This document shows positions 1 to 5,609 of a stretch of 8,292 nucleotides of DNA, piece by piece. Location: NCBI GenBank assembly GCA_002714745.1, contig PAYF01000042.1, forward strand, positions 1 to 8,292. The letters are read 5' to 3'. A program made the position numbers and the translations under genes. How positions within the stretch are numbered: the stretch's first letter is position 1; each line of letters opens with the position of its first letter. The notes under the pieces are model-generated. The model ran no database searches, was not told where the DNA came from, and was given only the letters and a program-made list of their open reading frames with translations. This stretch comes from Methanobacteriota archaeon (GTDB taxonomy: Archaea; Thermoplasmatota; Poseidoniia; Poseidoniales; Thalassarchaeaceae).

Positions 1-1
1 A

Positions 2-115
2 AACAGGATGACCGTGTTAGAAATGAAACAGCTAGAAATATCTGAGGCTAATAAAGTTAGGTATACGACTCTTTATAGAAAACTTGAAGACATTGAAAAT
101 AAGTTAGATAAATAA
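2..115 (+). CDS. End of a small helix-turn-helix-like ORF (5' partial or 35 aa)
   Basis: This reading frame is open from the left edge of the window to a TAA at 113-115. If it starts at the ATG at 8 it encodes 35 residues; there is no spaced ribosome-binding site before that ATG and the frame stays open upstream, so it may equally be the tail of a longer gene. The visible segment is mostly helical in character. Its stretch ISEANKVRYTTLYRKLEDIE resembles a helix-turn-helix of the Fis/resolvase C-terminal kind, in which a 'TLYRKL' recognition helix is common. That resemblance is by eye only. The frame ends 191 bases before the next ORF on the same strand. Whether it is a real gene end or a chance frame cannot be settled here, and no function is assigned beyond a possible DNA-binding tail. 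Confidence 0.4.
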   Translation, partial: NRMTVLEMKQLEISEANKVRYTTLYRKLEDIENKLDK

Positions 116-144
116 GCTCTTTAAGAAGTTTCTCCGAAAAATGA

Positions 145-208
145 TGTTGTACGATTGACCTTAATATATATATACCCAAAGTAACAACGTGCAACATATC
201 GTTCAACA
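145..208. promoter_or_regulatory. Inverted CGTNCAAC boxes around an AT-rich TATA-like stretch
   Basis: The arms TGTTGTACGAT (145-155) and ATCGTTCAACA (198-208) form an inverted repeat with one mismatch. A third box, CGTGCAAC (188-195), lies 12 bases before CGTTCAAC (200-207). The region between the arms holds an alternating TA run (about 160-175) that could be a promoter element. The layout suits an operator controlling the plus-strand genes that start at 307 and 443, but the distance to the first start is about 100 bases. It is read from sequence alone. The rest of the 116-306 gap shows no convincing gene. Confidence 0.3.
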
Positions 209-306
209 CCTATCAATTTTTATCTTTAGTAATCAATTTTGTTGCAGGTTAGTTCCGACAGCTTAAAGTCTCTTGTAGTCTGAATTAATTTCACTAATCT
301 TTTAAT

Positions 307-450
307 ATGAAGATTGAATTTACTATAAGAGAAGACAATGGAATAGTCAGAATATTCGACACTGAAAAGGATATGAAAGACTACCTTAAAACTAAAAGAA
401 TTGTTGCAGAAACTATCAAGAAAAATAACAGGAATGTTCATCATGGTTAA
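307..450 (+). CDS. Small hypothetical protein (47 aa) upstream of the ART-like gene
   Basis: The ORF starts at ATG 307 and ends at TAA 448-450. The product is short and charged: an N-terminal beta-like segment (MKIEFTIREDNGIVRIFD) followed by a lysine-rich helix (TEKDMKDYLKTKRIVAETIK). No family is recognised and no signal or membrane segment is visible. Its last bases, ATGGTTAA, contain the likely start of the next gene, giving an 8-base overlap that normally means co-transcription and coupled translation. A small protein encoded just ahead of, and overlapping, a candidate toxic enzyme is the arrangement of many type II toxin-antitoxin pairs, so an antitoxin or regulator role is possible but is inference only. 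No strong ribosome-binding site is seen before the start, which lowers confidence that the gene is real. Confidence 0.5.
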   Translation: MKIEFTIREDNGIVRIFDTEKDMKDYLKTKRIVAETIKKNNRNVHHG

Positions 451-1174
451 GCCTTATTCAGAAAATGAAATTGATAGTTTTTTATTAGAATTCCATAATC
501 CTTTAATTCCTGCTTTGATTGTTTTTATTATTAACTGTCGTAAGCATAAAGAGGATAATTCGATTGGTATAGAAGACCTTGAATATGCCTTAGATAATAT
601 AAATGAAGTGCATCATGCTCAGAGGTTTGATTCATTTGCTAGACCTGAGGCTGTTCAGCTTGAAATAGATAGAGGTAAAGAGGCATTAAAGAAAATAGAT
701 CAGGGTGAAATCTTAATCGATAGAGAAAAAATTGAGAAGAGATTAAGACTGCTAGAGGATAAGAAAAAACTCATAGACATCGATAGAATTTTAGTTACTG
801 AAATAACAGATAAGTTTCTTGAAGAAACAATTAAGAATCACTGGTCAAGTGTTGAATTCCATTATGATTTATTAGATATATGGCGATATATATTTGAATC
901 AATTACATTCAATAAAGATGATATTCCTGAGGGTAATTTTACTCTTTATAGAGCAGGAACAAAAGAGGGATTTTCATGGACAGATAATCTAGATATTGCT
1001 AAGAGGTTTCATAGTAGAAATAAAGAATTCCCAAACTATATATCTGAGAGAAATTATTTACTTAAGTTAGATGTTACCAAAGATGATATTTTGTTTTATG
1101 AGTCAGACAGAAGTGAAGATGAATATGTTTTGATTCCTGATGAAAATAAAATTGAAGTAATACCTCATAGCTGA
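443..1174 (+). CDS. Protein with a C-terminal ADP-ribosyltransferase-like domain
   Basis: The product is 243 aa from ATG 443. This start is preferred over in-frame ATGs at 401 and 434 because it overlaps the stop of the previous ORF and has an AGGA about ten bases upstream. Residues 1-60 are helical with a hydrophobic patch (about 21-32). Residues 70-135 are charged and probably coiled-coil. Residues 166-235 carry the three signatures of the R-S-E class of ADP-ribosyltransferases in the right order: an arginine ending the first strand (LYRAGT, R170), an S-x-T strand (GFSWT, S178), and an E-x-E near the end (SEDEYVLIP, E225 and E227), with the usual A-x-x-F helix after SWT. Enzymes of this fold move ADP-ribose from NAD+ to proteins or nucleic acids and occur as toxins, phage takeover proteins and defence factors. 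Here the domain is small and intracellular, since no signal peptide is seen. The target is unknown; a NAD-binding relative without activity is possible. Confidence 0.6.
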   Translation: MVKPYSENEIDSFLLEFHNPLIPALIVFIINCRKHKEDNSIGIEDLEYALDNINEVHHAQRFDSFARPEAVQLEIDRGKEALKKIDQGEILIDREKIEKRLRLLEDKKKLIDIDRILVTEITDKFLEETIKNHWSSVEFHYDLLDIWRYIFESITFNKDDIPEGNFTLYRAGTKEGFSWTDNLDIAKRFHSRNKEFPNYISERNYLLKLDVTKDDILFYESDRSEDEYVLIPDENKIEVIPHS

Positions 1175-1382
1175 TGTCTCTTAGTGGACAGGTGGACACG
1201 ATATTTTAATAAGTGGTGCAGACGTGTCAGCTGAAACAGAAAAGTTCTTATTTGTATTTAGAATTATAGATATTAAGAAGTTTTTACAAAAGTCTTGATG
1301 TTTGGTTTCAGGTTAATATTAAAGGACACATAACGGTATCAGGTCTCTATCCACCTACATCCACCGATAGCCATTGATATAT
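1175..1382. other. Convergent intergenic region with paired inverted GTGGA motifs
   Basis: This 208-base gap separates two genes that read towards each other, so it should hold terminators for both, but no strong GC hairpin with a T-run is seen. Two copies of a GTGGA-rich doublet lie near its left side (AGTGGACAGGTGGACAC, 1183-1199), and the reverse complement of a similar doublet lies near the right (TATCCACCTACATCCACC, 1348-1365). They could pair in RNA or mark binding or recombination sites. A GTG-start frame of 24 codons at 1224 has no ribosome-binding site or recognisable product and is not called. Confidence 0.3.
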
Positions 1383-1868
1383 CTATCTATCAGAGTTTAG
1401 TCTATCAATCTGTTCTTGTTTCCAAAGTTTAAAGTTCTCAGCGAATTCCTTGATGTCTTTTTTTGATAATCTGGTTGCTGAGTCAGTAATCTTAATAGGC
1501 TCACTTCTTTCTTGCAAAGTCTTACCTGATAGCCACCTTAGAAAGAAATATTTATTTAAGTCTGCACCTCGAAAAGCTGAGTTCCATTTTTCTATATTGC
1601 TTACAGGTCTGATTCTAAATCTCTTCTTTGATTTCACTGTTCCATCATCACCAGTGGCAACATATCCAGTTTTAATAGCTTTCCTCATTTGCCAGTGATG
1701 AATATTCCAAATCTTTGCAACATCTATGATCTGATAGACTTCATTATCGATAAACTCTAATTGTCCTATGCTGAATAAGTCTCTAGTGTCTGCAGGGGTG
1801 ATGTCTTCTGTCAGCTTAACTGAATCATCAACTCTGACTTTTATTCCAAATATTTCTTCATGTTTCAT
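1383..1868 (-). CDS. Excisionase-like helix-turn-helix protein, candidate recombination directionality factor
   Basis: The product is 161 aa if it starts at the ATG reading from 1868, which has a good GAAAGGA ribosome-binding site six to seven bases upstream. The frame is open to another ATG at 1910, but that would add an odd leader translated entirely from a 9-bp repeat array. Residues 43-68 (VYQIIDVAKIWNIHHWQMRK and on) look like the helix-turn-helix of MerR/excisionase/AlpA-type proteins. A basic wing follows at 73-87 (GTVKSKKRFRIR), then a tryptophan-bearing helix. The remaining 65 residues are helical and charged, with no recognised domain. It lies directly downstream of the large serine recombinase on the same strand. 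Such integrases depend on a small partner protein to run excision, so this is a natural candidate; a plain transcription regulator is the alternative. Confidence 0.6.
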   Translation of the reverse strand: MKHEEIFGIKVRVDDSVKLTEDITPADTRDLFSIGQLEFIDNEVYQIIDVAKIWNIHHWQMRKAIKTGYVATGDDGTVKSKKRFRIRPVSNIEKWNSAFRGADLNKYFFLRWLSGKTLQERSEPIKITDSATRLSKKDIKEFAENFKLWKQEQIDRLNSDR

Positions 1869-1881
1869 AAATAATCCTTTC

Positions 1882-1917
1882 ATTACGAACATTACGAGCA
1901 TTACGAACATTACGAGG
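1882..1917 (-). repeat. Four-unit 9-bp tandem repeat (array 1) at the recombinase/excisionase junction
   Basis: Four adjacent 9-base units are present, ATTACGAAC or ATTACGAGC on the plus strand, alternating at the second-last base, with a changed last base in unit four. Read on the minus strand each unit contains CGTAATG. The recombinase stop codon (TAA, 1912-1910) falls inside the first unit met by the ribosome, and three later ATGs lie in frame with the downstream gene, which is why a longer N-terminus appears possible. The array fills the leader between the stop and the ribosome-binding site of the 161-aa gene. It is in inverted orientation relative to arrays 2 and 3. Protein-binding iterons or a leader affecting translation are both possible. 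Confidence 0.85.
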
Positions 1918-3850
1918 TGACCGTATGTGCTCCTTTGTTTATTGCCTCAGTAAATGAGACTAGATGTTTTATAGTGCCTTTATGGTTGAGTGAATATTTC
2001 CAACCGAACAGATATCCTTTATCAAGATAATTTTCATCTGCATTAAAGATTCGATGGTAGTAATCATCATCTATTTTCTGAATAGCTTTCTCAAAAGCCT
2101 CGATACCTATATGCTCTACAGGATTCTTGCAGGATGTGATATTATTTTTTTCGGTGGAGTTAGGATTAATTATGCTTTGGCAGGACAAACATCCCGATGT
2201 TTGTCCAGTGGTAGCATAATTTATACTTGCTGACTGCGTAAAGTTCGTAATGCTCGTATCAGAATAAGGGAATAATCCAAATACCTTGATATCTTTTTTC
2301 TTTTTAGGCTTTGTGTCGAATTGATTACCTGTCTCGACATCTTTCTCACCAACTAATACTTTAATTTGAAGACCAAACAATATTCTTCTAATTAACTCAT
2401 CATTCAAATATTGCTCAGACATTACTTTCTGAAAATCAATCATCCAGTCTTCTATTTGAGCTCCTGCTGTCATAGTGTCTGCAACAACTCTATTCTTAGA
2501 TTCAATCTCTGCTAAATCAACTTTAATTCTTGTTATTTCCTTTTCAAGAATGTCGAATTGCTCTGACTCATCAGCTTGAGTGATGTGACCTTTGATAGTT
2601 AGCTGAATCAACCTTTTCTTTTCATCCATTTTAGATTTTAAGGCTTGTTTGAGTTGATCTATCCTGTTCTCTATGTCAGGCATCATGCTCTTTTGATTAT
2701 TTGCTAAATGCTCCATGATAGCTTTAGGATGTTTCATTATTTCAAGAACCTGATTCTTAATAATTGGTTCAACCTTTTCGATTCTAATGTTTGTCGTGTC
2801 GCATCTATCAGGTGAACCTTTAGCCTTTGCGTTGTTAGGACATCGATAATATAAGAACCGACCTTTTTGCATTGATGCTCCAACCATTTTGCTATTGCAG
2901 TTCTCACAAAAGATAATTCCTGATAGAAGATATTTTCTATCTACTCTATAAGTCTGTCGAGACTTCAACATCATATTAGCTCTTTCAAATAGTTCATCTG
3001 ATACTATTCGAGGTGAAAAATCATCCATGATAATCCATTCCTCTTTTGGTCTTATGATTACCTTAGTCTTACTAATTCTTTTAGTCTTTCTGAATATTGA
3101 TTTTCCAATATATGACTCGTTTTGAATCATATGGGTCATAACTCTAGGATTCCATTTGCCACCTTTAAAGGATGGGATATTCTCAGCATTTAATGACTCA
3201 GTTATTTTATGTCGTGATTTACCTGATGCAGTTTCCTCAAAGATTCTTTTAACGATAGGGGATTGCTCAGGATTAATAATTCTCTTGCCACCTGATAATA
3301 ATTTACCTGTCTTCTTATCAAGTTTCTTGTCTTCATAGATGTAGCCATAGCAACCGATTCCAGTTCCTTGAGGAGCTTCTGAATTAACAGCTAATTTAGT
3401 CTTAGCTCTTTCAGTTCTCTCTAGAAATTGCTTTCTTTCCTGACCTGCTGAAATTGTCATCAAGTGGTCTACTAATGAACCTACATCACCACCTATTCTG
3501 TCTGATTTCACAAAGTCTACATCAGCACCATTTTTCTTGATATTAGCTAATAGCTCAAGATATTTATATGAGTCATTTTCTTTAGGTCTAAATAGTCTGT
3601 CAGGTACTAAGGCAACTATCATATTAATCTCACCTCTTGCAGTAGCCTCTTTCAATTTATTGAGCTCAGGTCTGTCGATAGTTGTACCTGTCATTTTCTC
3701 TGCTAAGACATAATCTTCATTAATCTCATAACCTTTATCTCTTGAGTAGTCTCTAGCCTCTTTTATCTGAGTTTCAAGAGTTCCTTCATCTTTCTCATCA
3801 TCAACTGATACTCTTGCATAAATCCCAGTTATTATTTTTTTCTCTTCCAT
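1910..3850 (-). CDS. Large serine recombinase (site-specific integrase)
   Basis: The 646-aa product has the full domain order of a large serine integrase. The resolvase-type catalytic domain (about 6-155) contains YARVSVDDE with nucleophile S15, then TGTTIDRPELNKL, and DRLFR. A 'Recombinase' DNA-binding domain follows (about 165-265, GYIYEDKK through NPRVMTHMIQNESYIGKSIF). Next is a zinc ribbon with C315, C318, C337 and C350, then a coiled coil (about 400-465). It would cut and rejoin DNA at two att sites through a serine-DNA link, integrating or excising the element. The start has a strong AGGAGAT site and lies one base after the stop of the upstream gene, so the two are co-transcribed. The unusual part is a C-terminal extension (about 525-646) beyond the coiled coil. 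It contains a repeat array, a palindrome and extra cysteines (C554, C557, C574), and is unlike the family's usual ending. The core assignment is very secure. Confidence 0.95.
   Translation of the reverse strand: MEEKKIITGIYARVSVDDEKDEGTLETQIKEARDYSRDKGYEINEDYVLAEKMTGTTIDRPELNKLKEATARGEINMIVALVPDRLFRPKENDSYKYLELLANIKKNGADVDFVKSDRIGGDVGSLVDHLMTISAGQERKQFLERTERAKTKLAVNSEAPQGTGIGCYGYIYEDKKLDKKTGKLLSGGKRIINPEQSPIVKRIFEETASGKSRHKITESLNAENIPSFKGGKWNPRVMTHMIQNESYIGKSIFRKTKRISKTKVIIRPKEEWIIMDDFSPRIVSDELFERANMMLKSRQTYRVDRKYLLSGIIFCENCNSKMVGASMQKGRFLYYRCPNNAKAKGSPDRCDTTNIRIEKVEPIIKNQVLEIMKHPKAIMEHLANNQKSMMPDIENRIDQLKQALKSKMDEKKRLIQLTIKGHITQADESEQFDILEKEITRIKVDLAEIESKNRVVADTMTAGAQIEDWMIDFQKVMSEQYLNDELIRRILFGLQIKVLVGEKDVETGNQFDTKPKKKKDIKVFGLFPYSDTSITNFTQSASINYATTGQTSGCLSCQSIINPNSTEKNNITSCKNPVEHIGIEAFEKAIQKIDDDYYHRIFNADENYLDKGYLFGWKYSLNHKGTIKHLVSFTEAINKGAHTVTS
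2168..2221. repeat. 54-bp imperfect palindrome inside the recombinase gene
   Basis: Perfect inner arms GGACAAACAT (2183-2192) and ATGTTTGTCC (2197-2206) surround the four bases CCCG. Perfect outer arms AATTATGCT (2168-2176) and AGCATAATT (2213-2221) lie symmetrically outside six-base unmatched segments. The whole lies in frame in the recombinase C-terminal extension, where it codes for a segment including CLSC. Length and partial symmetry resemble att sites of large serine integrases, but it could also act as an RNA hairpin in the recombinase message or be a small inserted palindromic element. Confidence 0.8.
2237..2263 (+). repeat. Three-unit 9-bp tandem repeat (array 2) inside the recombinase gene
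   Basis: Three units are seen on the plus strand: CGTAAAGTT, CGTAATGCT and a degenerate CGTATCAGA. They share the exact 16-mer GTTCGTAATGCTCGTA (2243-2258) with array 1, where it lies in opposite orientation at 1893-1908. In the recombinase (minus strand) the array encodes a threonine-rich run (DTSITNFT, about residues 530-538) just after a lysine-rich stretch, so it probably sits in a flexible linker. It lies 15 bases from the 54-bp palindrome. Confidence 0.75.
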
Positions 3851-3851
3851 G

Positions 3852-5180
3852 TTAATCTCCTATCCTTAATTCGTTGAATTTTTCATCCAATCTTTTTATA
3901 AATCTTTCAAATGTTTCCTGCATACTGGTAAAGACTATTTCTGCTAGTCTAGACTTCCTATAAAACTTTCTTTCTAATAAATATTTAAAGTATTTGTCAT
4001 TATCTTTTTTCTGAAATTCACTAACAGCATATTTACGGTCAAAAGGGTTGTCAGTGAAACTTATTGAACCTGTCTGTTCTAGCAACATCTTTGTTATGTT
4101 TTCAGACATAATTAATCCGACATATTCTCTTATGTGTCTTCTGCCTAAGTCAGCATTTGAATATTTGCTATACACACTGGTCAAGCTATTGCCGAAAAAT
4201 CTCCATGAGGCATTTACTATCTCAGATTCATTTAATCCGAGCTCTCTACCTATATGAATGACAGCTAAAATGATGCAGTCTTCATTTACTGCAAAGTTCA
4301 ATCCTGCTAACTCAAAACCTATATCTAAATCATATTTATAATCAGGTTGTATCTTCTTAAATGTTTCTTTTAGGTCTACAGCTATATCAGGTCTCAGAGA
4401 CAGATAAATTAGTAGCAACTGATCTGTTATTTTTATATCTTCTTTCTTAGGTCTACCGAATTGATACTGCTCATAATATCCGATGTTATCTAGCATCCAA
4501 AGAGTTGATAAAACTGCTAAGTCCATCCTAGTTTCTCTGTCTGCAGGGTATCTTCTACCGTTTGCATAATTCTCAACAACTTTTCTTCTAGATTGATAAT
4601 TAATTCCCATGTTGTTGCAGAACCATTGAACCGATGGAGCAAATGACCTCTTCTGAGGATTTGTTAAGCCTAGAATGTTATGCAACGAATTTCGTAGCTC
4701 AGGATTATAGTAACCTTGAAGTTCTTTATTCTTTCTCATGCCTTGATAGATATATTTATCTACCTTTATGCCTTTGGGTTTCAATTCAGCTAGAATACCT
4801 ATCCAGTAATAAGATAGTGCACCTAGTGAGCTCGTAATGTTCGTAAAGCTCGTATTGTGCGTATCTGAATCAGCAAATTCTCTTAATATTCTTGTAATTC
4901 TATTTGGAGCTAAACCAGTTATCTCAAATATCCTATCTGTTAGTTCAATAGCGTCATATCCATCGTCTGAACCTGCTATCAGTAGGGTGGCTAAGTCTAA
5001 AATCCTAGCTTTCATCAAAGGTCTTTTGACATTATCTCCATAAGTATTTTCTCTAATCATTTGAGCTGTATTATCCTCATCCATGAATTGATTAGTCTGA
5101 CTCTTGTCATATGGGTCGATATTCAACATATCGAGCTTTCTTTGATTTCTTTTTAATCTATTTGGCTTACTTTTAGCCAT
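3852..5180 (-). CDS. Unknown protein with N-terminal helix-turn-helix, upstream of the recombinase
   Basis: The 442-aa product begins at an ATG with a clear AAAGGTGA ribosome-binding site. Residues 1-20 are strongly basic (KSKPNRLKRNQRK), as in a nucleic-acid-binding tail. Residues 55-102 look like a winged-helix fold, with LTDRIFEITGLAPNRITRIL as the likely helix-turn-helix. A threonine-rich linker from a 9-bp repeat array follows (105-116). The rest (120-442) is mostly helical, with a basic patch (NYANGRRYPADRETR), a GRPKKED stretch, and a pair of helical segments (about 250-350) faintly like cyclin/TFIIB repeats, which is not a firm match. No catalytic motif or membrane segment is recognised. 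The gene heads the minus-strand unit and its stop is one base from the recombinase start, so it is tied to integration: an accessory factor, repressor or partition-type protein are options. The function is unknown. Confidence 0.85.
   Translation of the reverse strand: MAKSKPNRLKRNQRKLDMLNIDPYDKSQTNQFMDEDNTAQMIRENTYGDNVKRPLMKARILDLATLLIAGSDDGYDAIELTDRIFEITGLAPNRITRILREFADSDTHNTSFTNITSSLGALSYYWIGILAELKPKGIKVDKYIYQGMRKNKELQGYYNPELRNSLHNILGLTNPQKRSFAPSVQWFCNNMGINYQSRRKVVENYANGRRYPADRETRMDLAVLSTLWMLDNIGYYEQYQFGRPKKEDIKITDQLLLIYLSLRPDIAVDLKETFKKIQPDYKYDLDIGFELAGLNFAVNEDCIILAVIHIGRELGLNESEIVNASWRFFGNSLTSVYSKYSNADLGRRHIREYVGLIMSENITKMLLEQTGSISFTDNPFDRKYAVSEFQKKDNDKYFKYLLERKFYRKSRLAEIVFTSMQETFERFIKRLDEKFNELRIGD
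4833..4868 (+). repeat. Four-unit 9-bp tandem repeat (array 3) inside the 442-aa gene
   Basis: The four units on the plus strand are CGTAATGTT, CGTAAAGCT, CGTATTGTG and CGTATCTGA. The order of decay matches array 2: units become less regular rightwards and both arrays end in CGTATC followed by TGA or AGA. On the minus strand it encodes SDTHNTSFTNIT (residues 105-116) directly after the helix-turn-helix domain, in what looks like a linker. The 9-base period keeps the reading frame whatever the copy number. Confidence 0.75.
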
Positions 5181-5234
5181 TTTTCACCTTTTTCTCTATC
5201 TTAGAGACTTGTTTTCACTGTCCTTATTTAGCAG

Positions 5235-5269
5235 TTTTGCATAAACCTTATGGTCTCTTTTTACATAAA
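5235..5269. promoter_or_regulatory. Direct repeat TTTTRCATAAA in the divergent control region
   Basis: TTTTGCATAAA (5235-5245) and TTTTACATAAA (5259-5269) differ at one base and lie 24 bases apart, start to start. They lie in the 225-base gap between the divergently read 442-aa and 67-aa genes, on the side nearer the 442-aa gene. They may be operators or promoter elements for the minus-strand unit. No promoter can be fixed from sequence alone because the host domain is unknown. Confidence 0.4.
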
Positions 5270-5323
5270 GTATCAAGAATTAAACTTAATTTCAACATAT
5301 TTTAGAGCTCATTACATATATTT

Positions 5324-5375
5324 ATACAACAAAATACATATCCCATACAGTAAGAATATACAACAAATTATATAT
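5324..5375. promoter_or_regulatory. Direct repeat ATACAACAAA... ahead of the replication unit
   Basis: ATACAACAAAATACATAT (5324-5341) and ATACAACAAATTATATAT (5358-5375) match at 16 of 18 bases and are 34 bases apart, start to start. They end 30 bases before the start of the 67-aa gene. Both copies contain TATA-like sequence, so they could be promoter elements, operator copies bound by the 67-aa helix-turn-helix protein, or replication iterons next to the primase operon. Confidence 0.4.
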
Positions 5376-5405
5376 TTGCAATATTGCTTTGCAGAAAGGC
5401 TTTTT

Positions 5406-5609
5406 ATGACTGGTGAGTTTGATTCCGTTCTCTTAGAGGGTGGATTGAAGAAATTATCTGAGATTACAGGTATGCATCGAGACAGAATCGTTAGGGCACA
5501 TAAAAAAGGGCAACTTCCTTTTATCAAGAAAGTAGGCTCTCAATATGTCGTATTTAATGACGGTTTGAATAAGTGGTTAGCTAACTCAGGAGAAACAGAT
5601 GGACAATAA
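5406..5609 (+). CDS. Small helix-turn-helix DNA-binding protein (67 aa), excisionase-like
   Basis: The start at ATG 5406 is chosen because AGAAAGG lies six to seven bases upstream and the helix-turn-helix begins soon after. The frame is open further upstream to 5250, but that part is translated from AT-rich repeat DNA and has no plausible protein character. Residues 13-35 (GLKKLSEITGMHRDRIVRAH and on) fit a MerR/excisionase helix-turn-helix, followed by a short wing (FIKKVGSQYVVF) and a terminal helix with a tryptophan (LNKWL). This is the whole of a minimal DNA-binding domain. It is the first gene of the right-hand plus-strand unit and overlaps the next ORF by 11 bases. It probably acts as a regulator of this unit, of the divergent recombinase unit, or as an excision factor; which one cannot be told from sequence. 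Confidence 0.7.
   Translation: MTGEFDSVLLEGGLKKLSEITGMHRDRIVRAHKKGQLPFIKKVGSQYVVFNDGLNKWLANSGETDGQ

Noticed and set aside
401..442. Longer N-terminus for the ART-like protein
   Set aside because: It would overlap the 47-aa ORF by 50 bases, and the ATG at 443 has a better-placed AGGA and the usual short stop/start overlap.
226..444. 72-aa frame on the minus strand
   Set aside because: It lies mostly opposite the 47-aa ORF and the intergenic stretch, has a low-complexity F/S-rich product and no ribosome-binding site.
1224..1298. GTG-start ORF of 24 codons in the convergent gap
   Set aside because: Too short, no ribosome-binding site and no recognisable product.
1450..1698. 82-aa plus-strand frame
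   Set aside because: It is antisense to the 161-aa helix-turn-helix gene, which has clear domain features and a ribosome-binding site.
1882..1917. CRISPR array
   Set aside because: Units are 9 bases with no spacers between them and no cas gene is present.
3156..3338. 60-aa plus-strand frame (and similar frames at 4048, 4634, 4837 and 6778)
   Set aside because: All lie opposite confident coding regions and look like shadow frames without start signals.
3760..3850. Possible plain resolvase/invertase rather than a large integrase
   Set aside because: Length, Recombinase domain, zinc ribbon and coiled coil place it in the large serine recombinase group.
5250..5405. N-terminal extension of the 67-aa helix-turn-helix protein
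   Set aside because: The extra residues come from AT-rich repeat DNA and lack protein-like conservation features; ATG 5406 has a good ribosome-binding site.
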